Positions 1-10,100 of a stretch of 64,000 nt of DNA are shown here, piece by piece. The translations under genes were made by a program, and so were the position numbers. Source of the DNA: Blastomyces gilchristii SLH14081 (lineage: Eukaryota > Ascomycota > Eurotiomycetes > Onygenales > Ajellomycetaceae); contig NW_003101676.1 in NCBI RefSeq assembly GCF_000003855.2, forward strand, positions 3,048,796-3,112,795. The letters are read 5' to 3'. Position 1 is the stretch's first letter. Every line of letters starts with the position of its first letter. The notes below the pieces were generated by a model. The model was not told where the DNA came from. It was given only the letters and a program-made list of their open reading frames with translations, and did no database searches.

Positions 1-143
1 AATCTGAAACCTTTAATATTTGAAATAATGTGATTTGAGATCAATGTAATGAACACAAATCATGACCAGAAGTAATGCTTTTAGACAATGTGACAACTGT
101 AAAGTTTGATCCTGGTTTCAGACACGGTCACACGGGCAGTCTA
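1..143 (-). mobile_element. Right terminal segment of a hAT-family transposon (partial)
   Basis: This stretch matches, nearly base for base, the last ~145 bases of the complete hAT element that ends at 27457. Both share the block around 'GATTTGAGATCAATG' and the terminal 'CAGACACGGTCACAC', and both end in GCAGTCTA/TCAGTCTA, the inverted TAGACTG terminus. By analogy with the complete copy, its transposase would lie to the left, outside the window, on the minus strand. The 8 bases that follow (144-151) are the expected target duplication, but the partner copy is not visible. Confidence 0.8.
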
Positions 144-820
144 CTGCTGGCAATATTTATATTATTATATAGAAACAGACTTATATTCTCTATAATATCA
201 AGACTCTGAAGAGAAAAAGTCTTGATAGAGAGTATACAGTAGTGTATATCTTAGCAGTTTCTATCTCATTCTTCTGCAGCAGTTATTGCAAAAAAAAAGA
301 TCTTAGAAATAGTTTTTTACTTCTCTTGAAAAAGTAAGATGTTTTTCTCTGAGTTTTATACAATATTCTTACAAAGAATTAAAAACAGAGTTGTTTTCTA
401 TCATAATTTCACATTCTTTTAAGTAAGAATTACTTTTTCAGTGACTGAAGAGCTTTTATTAATACTTAATTATTTTTTACACTCTTTATTAACTGATTTG
501 AATTGCACACTTGTTGTGTGAGAAGAATTGAATAATTTAGAATAAAATTGAATAGTTTTAATCAATTTCTCTGTAAAAAATTGATTTATTTTTTGTCAGT
601 TTTTCTCTCAAAAACTGTCATATCATCTGATTTATTATCAATTGATATCATACTTTTTCTCACTATATTCTAAGAAAGAGATTGTAAAGATTTTATTGAT
701 TTATCTTAAAAATTAAATTTAGTTTATTAGATTCTCTTCAAAAATCTAACCTAGTTACTGAACTAGTGTGAAAAAAATCAGGTGTTTTATACATAAAAGT
801 CTTTTATTCTTCTTTTGAAA
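144..820. other. AT-rich stretch between hAT end and LINE repeats
   Basis: No ORF or recognisable domain is visible here. It is AT-rich with almost no CpG. It may be the LINE 5' untranslated region or older flanking repeat; the 5' end of the LINE cannot be placed from the sequence alone. Confidence 0.4.
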
Positions 821-965
821 CAGTCTGATCCACTTTTCAATTGAAAACAGACTTAGAAATCTCTTAATTGAAACAGTCTAACCAACTTTTCAATTCAAAA
901 GAGTTTAATAAATATCTCAATTGAATCAGTCTGATCAACTTTTCATTGAGTAAGAACAATGAGTT
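821..965 (+). repeat. 53-bp tandem repeat upstream of LINE ORF1
   Basis: Units beginning CAGTCTGATC/CAGTCTAACC start at 821, 874 and 927, a constant 53-bp period (two full units and a partial third). Each contains CACTTTTCAATT or a variant followed by an AATTGAA block. The array lies just ahead of LINE ORF1, where many LINE 5' untranslated regions carry promoter-bearing tandem units. The role is inferred. Confidence 0.7.
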
Positions 966-2584
966 CAAAAGTACACTCAGTTGATGTGAAAAAAAGATGC
1001 TTTCTCAAATGCTATTTCTGAGATTGAAATTCTGAAGAGAAGAAAGAAAGAAGAAATAGAGAAACAACAAGTTCTTGAAATACAGAAACTTGAAAAAGTA
1101 AGTAAAATTCTTGAAAAGCAGTGTCTGAGTGAGATGAATGAAGAAGTTCTGTTAATTCTTCATACTCAGACTAGACAACTACAGAAAGTGATTAAGTTCA
1201 AACTTGGAATTTCAAACACAGTTCTAAAAACTTTGAAAATTTCTAATACAATCACTGACTTTTCAGTTTGCTCTTCTTTCTTTTCTACTTCTTCTTCTTC
1301 TTCTTCTTTAAATCAGAAGAAAACATATGCTTAAGCAGCTGAATCTGCTGTCTCTAAATCTGCTATCTCTAAATCTGCTGTCTCAAAACCTGCTCAAAAT
1401 TCTGAGAAAACTGAGAAGAATACTATACTGCTCATACTTCTATTGATAGAAGAGTGAAGAAAAAAATGCAAAAAGAGAAAAATCTTCAAATCTTCAGAAA
1501 TAGAAGACTTATTCTCAAAGTCTCAAATCAGGACATCTTGCAGAGAAATAAGCTAAACTCAAATCTCATTTTCAGAATTAGAAATGAAATCAATCAGCAG
1601 TTCTTTTCTCAGTTAATGACTGACATTAAAGTTCAAAAACCAGTTATAGCTTCAATTGAGTCATTCTTCTTTGAAAACTCCATCATTCTGATCACAATGC
1701 CTGAATTCAGTGCAGAATTTCTTATTCAGAATGAGAATCTCTGAAAATCAGCAGTAGAATCTCTGTTAAACATAACAATTCTATCTGAGAGAGATGAAAA
1801 GTGAAGTAAATTCATTCTTCATGATATTTCAGTTGAAATCTTTGACTGTGAGAAAGAAATGCTACTTCTCAAAAATGAATTGAAAGAATACAATTCTATT
1901 CAACTGAGAAAAGAGCCTGTATGACTTAATTCAATTGAGTTCAGATAGAGTAGAAGAAATGCCTCTGTTCTAGTGTATATAAAGATACTTGAACAATCAA
2001 GAATCTCTGAAGTAAGAGTAGCAGGTTTGAAAATGAGAGTTCATGAATACAAAGACTCAAGAATGAATCTCAAAGCTCAAACACAGTGTTCAAACTGTCA
2101 AAGATATGAACACTTTGCAATCTCTTGTTTCAGAGACTCAAAATGCGCATTCTCTGCTAGAGATCACAAAACTAGTGAGTATAAATGTGAAACATGCTTA
2201 AAAAGAGATGAAATATGTTAACATACTCTGCTTAAGTGCTTCAATTGCAAAGAAAAACATGCATCTAGCTCAAAAGAATGTGTATTTGCTTCAAGAACTC
2301 AGAAGAACTGAAGAAAAGATGAAGCTCAAAGTGAATCTAAAACTGAAGAGAAAAGTCAAGCTAGTAAATCTATAACTGCAAGCTCAAAAAGAAGAAATTC
2401 TCAACTATCTAGATCTTCAAACTTCAATTCTTCAGCTAAGTGTAAACAGAATTTGAATTCTCAAACTTCTGTTAAGATTAGAGAATTGAGAAATGACTCT
2501 GATGATAAACTAGATATAATATAAGCAGTTGAGATTCCTACTTTTCAAAATAGTTATAATCTACTATCTGATGATAGTGATTAG
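959..2584 (+). pseudogene. LINE ORF1 (Gag-like, CCHC zinc knuckles), inactivated
   Basis: A nucleic-acid-binding ORF1 of a Tad1-type LINE. The frame can be followed through several in-frame TGA/TAA/TAG codons. The middle (about 2085-2285) encodes three Cys-rich knuckles in series: CSNC...H...C, then C..C with ARDHKTS, then CFNCKEKHASSSKEC. A Ser/Lys-rich tail and an acidic end (LLSDDSD, then TAG at 2582-2584) follow. A serine run from a TTC repeat lies at about 1285-1308. The start is not certain: ATG at 959 and at about 985 are both plausible, in different frames. ORF2 begins 29 bases downstream. Confidence 0.75.
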
Positions 2585-2613
2585 ATTCTACTCTATCTCT
2601 ACTCTCTTTTAGT

Positions 2614-4310
2614 ATGAATATACAACAAAAACAACAAAAAAAGTTTAAAAACTCTTCAAAAATCACATTTATTCAAAATAATGAGAATAGAAACTCAAAT
2701 TGTATTTATTCTTGTCTTCAGATTGCATTTGAATAAAAAGTTGACTTTGTACTTCTTCAAGAATCAAACTTTGATACTGAGCAAAAGTACATTATTTCTT
2801 ATTCAAGCTATTACTGCTTTCTTTCTGAAAAATCTGAGATAAAATCAAGAGTAGTGATCTATGAGAGAAAAAGATCAAGATATCAATTTAATTTGAGATT
2901 TGATATCATATCTGACTCTGATATTCTAGTGAGTGATATTATAGATAAAGAGAATGAGTTTGATACTATTCAACTTATAAATATCTATAATGAAAAGTCA
3001 TTGAAAGAAAACAACAATATCTGAACAATTGATAGAGAATTTTTGAATATAACTCTCTTAAAAAACTCTATAATTGTAGAAGACTTCAATGCACATCATC
3101 TCTGATGAAACTCAGAGTGCACAAGAGCAGTAAGAGCAGATAAACTGATTGAATGAACTTTTAAGTATTCAATAGATTTAGTTAACAAGTCTGATCAATA
3201 AACATTCTTTAGAAAAGACATGAAACAGAAATCTATTATAGATCTAACTTTCATATCATAAAATTTAATTGAAAAAAGACTTATAAACTGGTTTATTGAT
3301 TCAAATGAAACCTCAGAATCAGGTCATGAGATTATTCAATTTGATATTGAACTGAGTGAAAAATAAAGAAGTGGAAATCCTCTTCTCTCTAATCAGTATA
3401 ACTTTGAAAAAGCTGATTGAAAAGCAGTTGAAGAAAGAGTTAAACAGCTGAAATCTGAAAGACAGAGTGAGCTCTATTGAAATCAAAGTCAAGATATCTC
3501 AAATGAAATACTTGAGAATAGAGTAAAGCTGATTACATCTATTCTTCTAACAAGTATTGAAGAAAATATTTCAAAGAAAAAGTCTTCTGAGTATTTCAAA
3601 CCTTGATGAAATGAGAATATCACTTCTAAAAGAAAGTAATTAGTCACTGTTAAGAGAGATTGAAAGAATAACTTAATATCTGATAAAGAGTTCAAAGCTA
3701 TTTGAAATGAATATTTTTCAGATATTAAAAGAGTCAAAATAGATTACTGAAACAAATTTCTTGAAGAAGTATAAGAAAAAGAAGTCTTTAAAGCCTTCAA
3801 CTATACTAAAACAAGAAGTGTAGCAAAGCTTTCAATCTTAGAATATGAATTTCAGAATGAATTGTATGCAGCAAACTCTTTTGAGGAAAAATATCAAGCT
3901 TTTATAAGAATTCTCTTTCAAAACTCATCACATTTAGAAGAGAAGAATATGTCATTTCATGAATATATTGATGAAAATAACTGAGAATGACCTGAGCTTA
4001 CATGTGATGAACTAGAGTTAGTAATATTCTCAAGTTCAATTAAGACTGCTGCAGAGCCTGATTCAATTAATTACTTAATTATTCAAAACACATAATTCTA
4101 CTTGAAGAATGAATATTTTGAGCTCTTTTTCAATCTCTTAAAAAATGAGTATCATTCTGAATGCTGAAGAGAAGCTACTGAAGTAATCCTTACAAAACCT
4201 AATAGAAAAGCTTCAATTTCTAAGTCATATAGAGTAATATCTCTGTTGAACTGTTTGAGAAAAATTCTAGAAAAGATAATAGCTACTAAATTATCTTTTA
4301 TAAGCTCTAT
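2614..4310 (+). pseudogene. LINE ORF2, 5' part: AP endonuclease and start of reverse transcriptase
   Basis: From ATG at 2614 the frame shows an endonuclease/exonuclease/phosphatase fold: 'DFVLLQES' near 2750, 'EDFNAHHLWWNSEC' near 3070-3120 (GDFNxHHPxW class, with both Trp codons now TGA) and 'IIDLTFIS' near 3240. The RT N-terminus follows ('AEPDSINYLII', then 'ILTKPNRKASISKSYRVISLLNC' broken over 4190-4260). The frame stops at the Gypsy inserted after 4310 and resumes at 10106. It is a pseudogene through stops and this insertion. Confidence 0.8.
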
Positions 4311-4675
4311 TGTGGCGGGCTGCGCCCGATCAATCATATAGACTATTTCATTACACTTCACAGATTCCAACCGCTCCATTCTCAAACGCGTACGCCCCGA
4401 TTCTCGGCCATTCTCAATCACTGATTCTCGGCCGCTACAAACGCGTACACTCTGATTCTCAGCCATTCTCAATTGCTGATCCTCAGCCACTACTAACGCG
4501 TATAGATTCTTCCGCCTCGAAGCTCCACTGTATACATCATCACATACATGTATAAATATTCACTTTGATCACTGATTCTCACACTTTCTCTTTCTTTTTC
4601 TTCTCTAACATTTTTCTCTTTGTTATATAAGACCTATCAATATAATATCAATCTATTCAGTATAGGTCTCTTACA
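4311..4675 (+). repeat. Gypsy-1 5' LTR (365 bp)
   Basis: Begins TGTGGCGGGCTGCG and ends CTCTTACA. The first ~200 bases keep far more CpG than the coding body. About 2.5 imperfect ~52-bp tandem units (CTCGGCCATTCTC ... AACGCGTAC) lie at about 4382-4510 and contain three ACGCGT hexamers. A TATA-like TATATAAG at 4624-4631 is the probable promoter core. It is identical in length to the 3' LTR. Confidence 0.95.
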
Positions 4676-4984
4676 CTAGAAAAATGTTCATTGTCTTCTT
4701 ATTAGGAAATAATTATCCACACATCATCTTCTCATTAGAAATGATTATTCATTGAGAGATATCTGAACACATAACAATGTGTAAGAAATAGAGAAACAGT
4801 TAATAGTTAAGTGAACACTGAGTTCTCAGATAGAAGCTTACTCATCAGTCACTCTGATCTTATAACAAAATCTTACAAAGAGAGTAAGATCTTATAAAGA
4901 GAATGTCAGTGAAAGATCTGAGAGTTTTAACACTCAGATATATGAGATATTCATACAATTACACATTCAATGATTGATATAATC
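4676..4984 (+). other. Gypsy-1 leader with a ~36-bp duplicated motif
   Basis: Untranslated leader between the 5' LTR and gag. It contains two diverged copies of a motif like TTCTTATTAGAAATGATTATTCA at about 4690-4760; the same pair is seen in the leaders of the copies at 15896 and 61467. No clear TGG-starting primer-binding site is adjacent to the LTR, since the next bases are CTAGAAAAATG. Confidence 0.6.
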
Positions 4985-6157
4985 ATATCTAATAATAATA
5001 TGAAACTCTTGAATACAAGCATAGATACAATATCACAGTGACTTTAAGCAATGTTGAAATTACAACAATAATAAATAGCTGATATGCATGCAACTCAACA
5101 ACTTCAATACAAAGAGATTTAATGATTAACTCATGTGATTTCAACATCTACAGAATTAAATACAAAAGCACTGAAGAAATGCTTAGATGCTTTCACATAT
5201 TTCAATACTTCTGATCTCACTCTCTACTCATCATAAAGAATGAAAATGCTCATGAAACTGAGTGTAGATGAAGATGTCATCAGTTCATTAATCAATCAAG
5301 ATTGATATATTAATGAATGATTGAAGAATCATGTGAAACAGAAGTTTCACTCATGAATGAAAGCATGTGAATCAGTGTTGCAAACACCTGATAATATTAT
5401 CAAACATCTTGATATTCTGTTCTGAGACACTGCCATGCAACAGAAAGTGTTAGATTGATTATAGAGTATCTGACAGAGAAACACTTCTCTTACAACATTC
5501 ATCTCTGACTTTGACATCAAGATTCTAGAAGCAGGTGATCAATCTTGAAAGAATTGAATGAAGATTAACATGCTTAAGAAGATATTGACTTTCAAACTCT
5601 TACAGACTCTTGTAAGTATAGATGAAGACTAGACTTATGAAGGCTTCTGCACACAGCTTCAGACATTGAATGACTGTCTTACCAAGCTCAAGAGTATACA
5701 GAACAGTGGCAGAAGACATTACATCTCAGCCACTCACACATCTGCACTGAAGAATAACAACAATGATACAGATGCTATAAACTGAGTAGACTTGAATATC
5801 TATACATAAGCAAGAGTCTTTATCATCTGAACAGACTTTCAAGTTCCTGAGATCACTTCTGAAGAAGTCACTGATTGATGTTAATATAAAGTGTGTATCA
5901 ACTGTAACTGATCAGAACACATTGCTTTCAACTGCTGATTAACCTATGTGTCTTCACACTCAAGAGAAAGATCAGTGTCTTCTCATTCAAAGAATGAATC
6001 AGTGCCTGTCTGCGTCAACCACATTACATTAGAGGAAGATTCAGAAGATAACTATGAGAATACTCTGATGAAACAGGAAAAAGATTAGCTTCTGTTCAAA
6101 TTCATAAACAGGAGCTTGAAGAGATCAGATGATAATAATTTGAAGAGAAAATGATAA
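4985..6157 (+). pseudogene. Gypsy-1 gag (capsid, CCHC nucleocapsid), inactivated
   Basis: Homologous to the gag frames at 16201 and 61773. Here the start codon has become ATA (4985-4987), a G-to-A change, while the other two copies keep ATG. The frame can be read with TGA for Trp/Arg. A CCHC knuckle 'CINCNWSEHIAFNC' (C-x2-C-x4-H-x4-C) lies near 5895-5935. The end (TGA TAA at 6152-6157) overlaps the pol ATG at 6151 in the -1 frame. Confidence 0.8.
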
Positions 6158-9100
6158 TGAATATAATTCTTGTATCTACTGTGATTGATAACATGTATAA
6201 TATGAAAGTCATGATAGACAGCAGTCTATGTCACTATGCAATGATAAAATCTTCAGTTGTAAGACATTATAACCTTCAGTATATTCTCTTATCAAAACCC
6301 TGACTTCTCACAGAATTTGATGATTCAAAAGACATTTGTACTCATTACATGATAAAGTTGATCATAGATGTGAGAGAACATCTATATAAAGATGTCTATG
6401 CATATGAAGTTGATAATCTTGATTATAATCTTATGTTAGAACTTGTCTGACTATCTGAACAAGGCATCTTATTGAACACTTGAAACAGAAGCTTGATATT
6501 CTCTAATAATGATAGAATTCATGAAGATAATACTCACAAGATTATGAATCTGACACAGATCTCTGTCAATGCATATGAAATACTCTGAAAAAGAAGTCAC
6601 TGACAGTGAAATCATGTGACAATCTATTCCATCAGTCTGACTGATATCAAAAAGGCTCTAGAAAAGTTATTTCATGTTATAATAACAGATTCTTGTATGA
6701 AACTTCTTCAATAATATCATGAATATCTAGATATCTTCTGATAAGATAATATTATAAATATACCTCTCTTACAAGATTCTGAAGTGAATCACAGTATCAA
6801 GTTAGAGAAAAAGAATGATAAGAATTCTGAACTGTCATGAGACTCTCTTTATAACATGTCTCAAGATAAACTTCTTCTTCTTCAAAAGACACTCAATGAT
6901 CTGTTGAATAAAGAATTCATATATATTAGTAACTTTTTCATCACAGTCTCTATTCTCTTTGCAAAGAAACCAGGTGAAGAACTTCAATTCTGCATGAATT
7001 ATTAAGAATTGAACAGATTAACAAAGAAAGACTGTTATTCTTTATCTCTTATCAATGACCCTCTAGCTTGCATTGAACAAGCTCAATGATTTACAAAGTT
7101 AGATGTCATTGCTGTGTTTCATAAGATTCATATCACTGAAGAAGATGAGTGGCTTACAGCATTCTGAACATGATATGATCTCTTTGAATGAGTAGTCACA
7201 CTCTTTGAACTAATCAATGCTCTCAGTACATTTCAGAAGTATATCAACTGAGCACTTCAAGACTTTCTTGATAAATTTGTATCTACTTATCTAGATGACA
7301 TTCTCATCTTCACTGATGAATTCAGAAAGGAATATCAAGAGTATGTGTAAAGAGTATTACAATGACTATGAGAAGCAGAACTATCAATTGATATTGATAA
7401 GTGTGATTTCAAAGTCAAGAGTACTAAATACTTAAGTTTCATCATAGAAGCTGGCAAGAGAATTTGAATGAATTCTGAGAAGGTCTCTGCTATTCTTGAA
7501 TAAGAGGCTCTGTGCACTGTGAAAGATGTATAAAACTTCATCAGATTTGCTAACTTCTATCAGTGATTTATACAAAACTTCTCAGATATCACAAGATCAC
7601 TTACAGAACTCACTAAGAAAGACTCAGTATTTCAATGATTAGTGAATACTGAAGCTGTATTTACACAGATGAAGAAGATGTTTATTAATATCTCTCTGCT
7701 GATAACATTTGATTCTGATTATGAAACAGTTGTTGAAGCTGATTTCTCTGACTATATAATAGAAGAAGTGATATTACAATATGATGATAAAGATATTCTA
7801 TAATCATGTGTCTTCATGTCTAAGAAACTGAGTCCTGCTGAATGCAATTATGAGATCTATGATAAGAAACTTCTCATGATTATATACTGTTTAGAAGAAT
7901 GAGACTCTGAACTCTGAAGTGTCTCTGAATTTGAGATAGTCACAGATTATAAGAATCTCAAATACTTCACAACTACTTATAAACTCACTGAATGACAGAT
8001 GCAATGATCTGAGTTCTTAAGTCACTTTCATTTTACAATACACTATCATTCTGACAGTCAGAACTTGATGACAGATGCCCTCTCTTAATAAGAGTAAGAT
8101 ATGTCATTCAATGTAACAGATACTCATTGAATGAATCAAGAGCACTAGCTCTTGAATCTGAAGATACTAGTTGATCAAGATGAAACAGCTCACAGTACTA
8201 TATATGCTTCTTTAATTAGAACTATCACTGATATCTTAACTTCTTCTGAATCTATATTAGATAAGCTATGACATACAGCAGCTTAAATTAATGAACTTCT
8301 TCAAGCACTCACTGAAGCAGTATGATAAGAAGCACTCTGATTTCTCTCAGAATTATGTGTAAGAACTGACATCTCAGAATATTCAATTGATGATAATAAC
8401 ACTCTACAATTCTGTGAATAATGCTGAGTCTCTCACTCTGAACTCTTACACACTCAGATAATACAAGAAATGCATGATTTATATATAACTAATTATTCAG
8501 GCTGTGAATAACTGTATAGAATGATCTTCTGAGAGTTCTATTAACCTGAGATATTAAACAGTATCAGACACTTTGTCTGAAACTGCAACTACTGTTCTTC
8601 TATTATCTTATAAAAGAACTGTAGAAAAGATCTACTGAAATCACTCAATGTTTCTGATAGAATCTGATAAGATGTAGTGATTGACTTTGCTATTAATCTA
8701 TCTGAGAGTAAGAATTGTAGAAATATCCTGATTATCATAAATCAATTAAGTAAAGATATAATATTGAAATCTTGTAATAAAATAAATGCTGAATAAGTTA
8801 CTGAAGCTTTTCTACAGAGCTCATTCTATCAGATACATGAATTACTGAGATCTATAGTATTGAATTAAGACTGTTAATTCATGAGTGCTCTCTGAACAAG
8901 AATCTGTCAAGTTCTCAAGATTATATGTTATCTATCAACTGTCTATCACTCTGAGACTGATGATATGTCAGAATGAATAATTCAGACTGTGAAGAATTAT
9001 CTTTGTAAGTTCTGTAATCACTTATAAGATGATTGATATGATCTTCTTCTACACACAGAGATTGCTATTAACAGTTGAGATGCTGTTTCAACAGATATAA

Positions 9101-9735
9101 GCCTGTTCTTTCTTACACACAGATATTATATGAAAGTATTGAATCTTCTAGAGATCACACAGTTCACACTGAACTCTTGCAGTCTGATTCAAATCACTGA
9201 TAATATAGTAACAAAGCTCTAAGATACTCATGACTGAGCAGAGGCCTTTATAACAATTATAAAACAAGATTAAGAAGATCAAATCAATATCTGACAAGAT
9301 TCTGCAGAGCAGTATAAGATAGAAGATCTTATGTGATTAAATCTCAAGAACATATGAATCACACATTCATCTCATACACTAGATTACTGCCATGTCAGGT
9401 ATAAAGTGATAGAAGTTCTAGATAGTTACAACTACTGTCTTGACACATCATCAGAAATTCATAATGTCTTTTATACAAGCTTGCTTTACTATGCTATCAC
9501 TGATCTGTTCCCTTCTCAACTGACTTCTAATTAACAGTCATCAGAGATCATAGAAGAAGACAATGAACTTGAGTGAGAGATTGAAGATATTCTCAATGAG
9601 AGATCTCATGACTGCAGCTGATAATATCTTGTGAAATGAGTTGACTATAATCAACTGATCTGAACTCTGAGTTCTGCATTATCTGAAACAGCAGTTCTTG
9701 ACTGATGAAAACTGCTTCTGAAAGAAGAAGACTAA
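6151..9735 (+). pseudogene. Gypsy-1 pol: protease, RT, RNase H, integrase, chromodomain (inactivated)
   Basis: The protease active-site region reads 'MIDSSLC' (DSG became DSS). The reverse transcriptase has 'KLDVIAVFHKIHI' and YLDDILIF at 7288-7311. RNase H follows ('[18 protein letters not shown]'). The integrase shows H...H...C-x2-C ('NCNYCS') and the core 'DVVIDF'. A C-terminal chromodomain ('EWEIEDILNERSHD ... YLVKWVDY') lies at about 9571-9700. The terminal TAA (9733-9735) touches the first base of the 3' LTR. Many TGA/TAA codons stand at Trp, Arg and Gln positions, so it is not translatable. Purine-rich GAAAGAAGAAGAC just before the LTR is the likely polypurine tract. Confidence 0.9.
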
Positions 9736-10100
9736 TGTGACAGGCTGCATCTGATCAATTATATAGACTATTCTGTTACACTTCACAGATTTCAATCACT
9801 TCATTCTTGAATATGTATGCTCTGATTCTCAGCCATTCTTGATCACTGATTCTCAGCTGCCACAAACGCATACACTCTGATTCTTAGCCATTCTCAATTG
9901 CCAATTCTCAGTCACTACTAACGCGTATAGATTCTTCCGCCCTGAAGCTCCACTGCATACATCACTACATACATGTATAAATATTCACTTTGATCACTGA
10001 TTCTCGCACTTTCTCTTTCTTTTCCTTCTCTAATGTTTTTCTCTTTGTTATATAAGACCTATTAATATAATACCGATCTATTCAGTGTAGGCCTCTTACA
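9736..10100 (+). repeat. Gypsy-1 3' LTR (365 bp)
   Basis: Starts TGTGACAGGCTGC and ends GCCTCTTACA. Same length as the 5' LTR but with many transitions relative to it (for example GGCGGG to GACAGG), so the two LTRs have decayed independently. It is followed directly by the second copy of the TCTAT target duplication. Confidence 0.95.

Larger units (their letters stand above)
4311..10100 (+). mobile_element. Complete Ty3/Gypsy chromovirus (Gypsy-1) in the LINE RT
   Basis: Both 365-bp LTRs start TGTG and end TTACA. A perfect 5-bp target duplication TCTAT lies at 4306-4310 and 10101-10105. Between the LTRs are a leader, gag with a CCHC knuckle, and pol ordered protease, reverse transcriptase (YLDD intact at 7288-7299), RNase H, integrase and chromodomain. 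That order and the chromodomain place it in the chromovirus branch of Ty3/Gypsy. All ORFs are broken. It splits the LINE reverse transcriptase between 'KLSFISSI' and 'LLFNKQ'. Confidence 0.95.

Noticed and set aside
4676..4690. tRNA primer-binding site after the LTR
   Set aside because: The sequence CTAGAAAAATG does not begin TGG, and mutation prevents a confident match.
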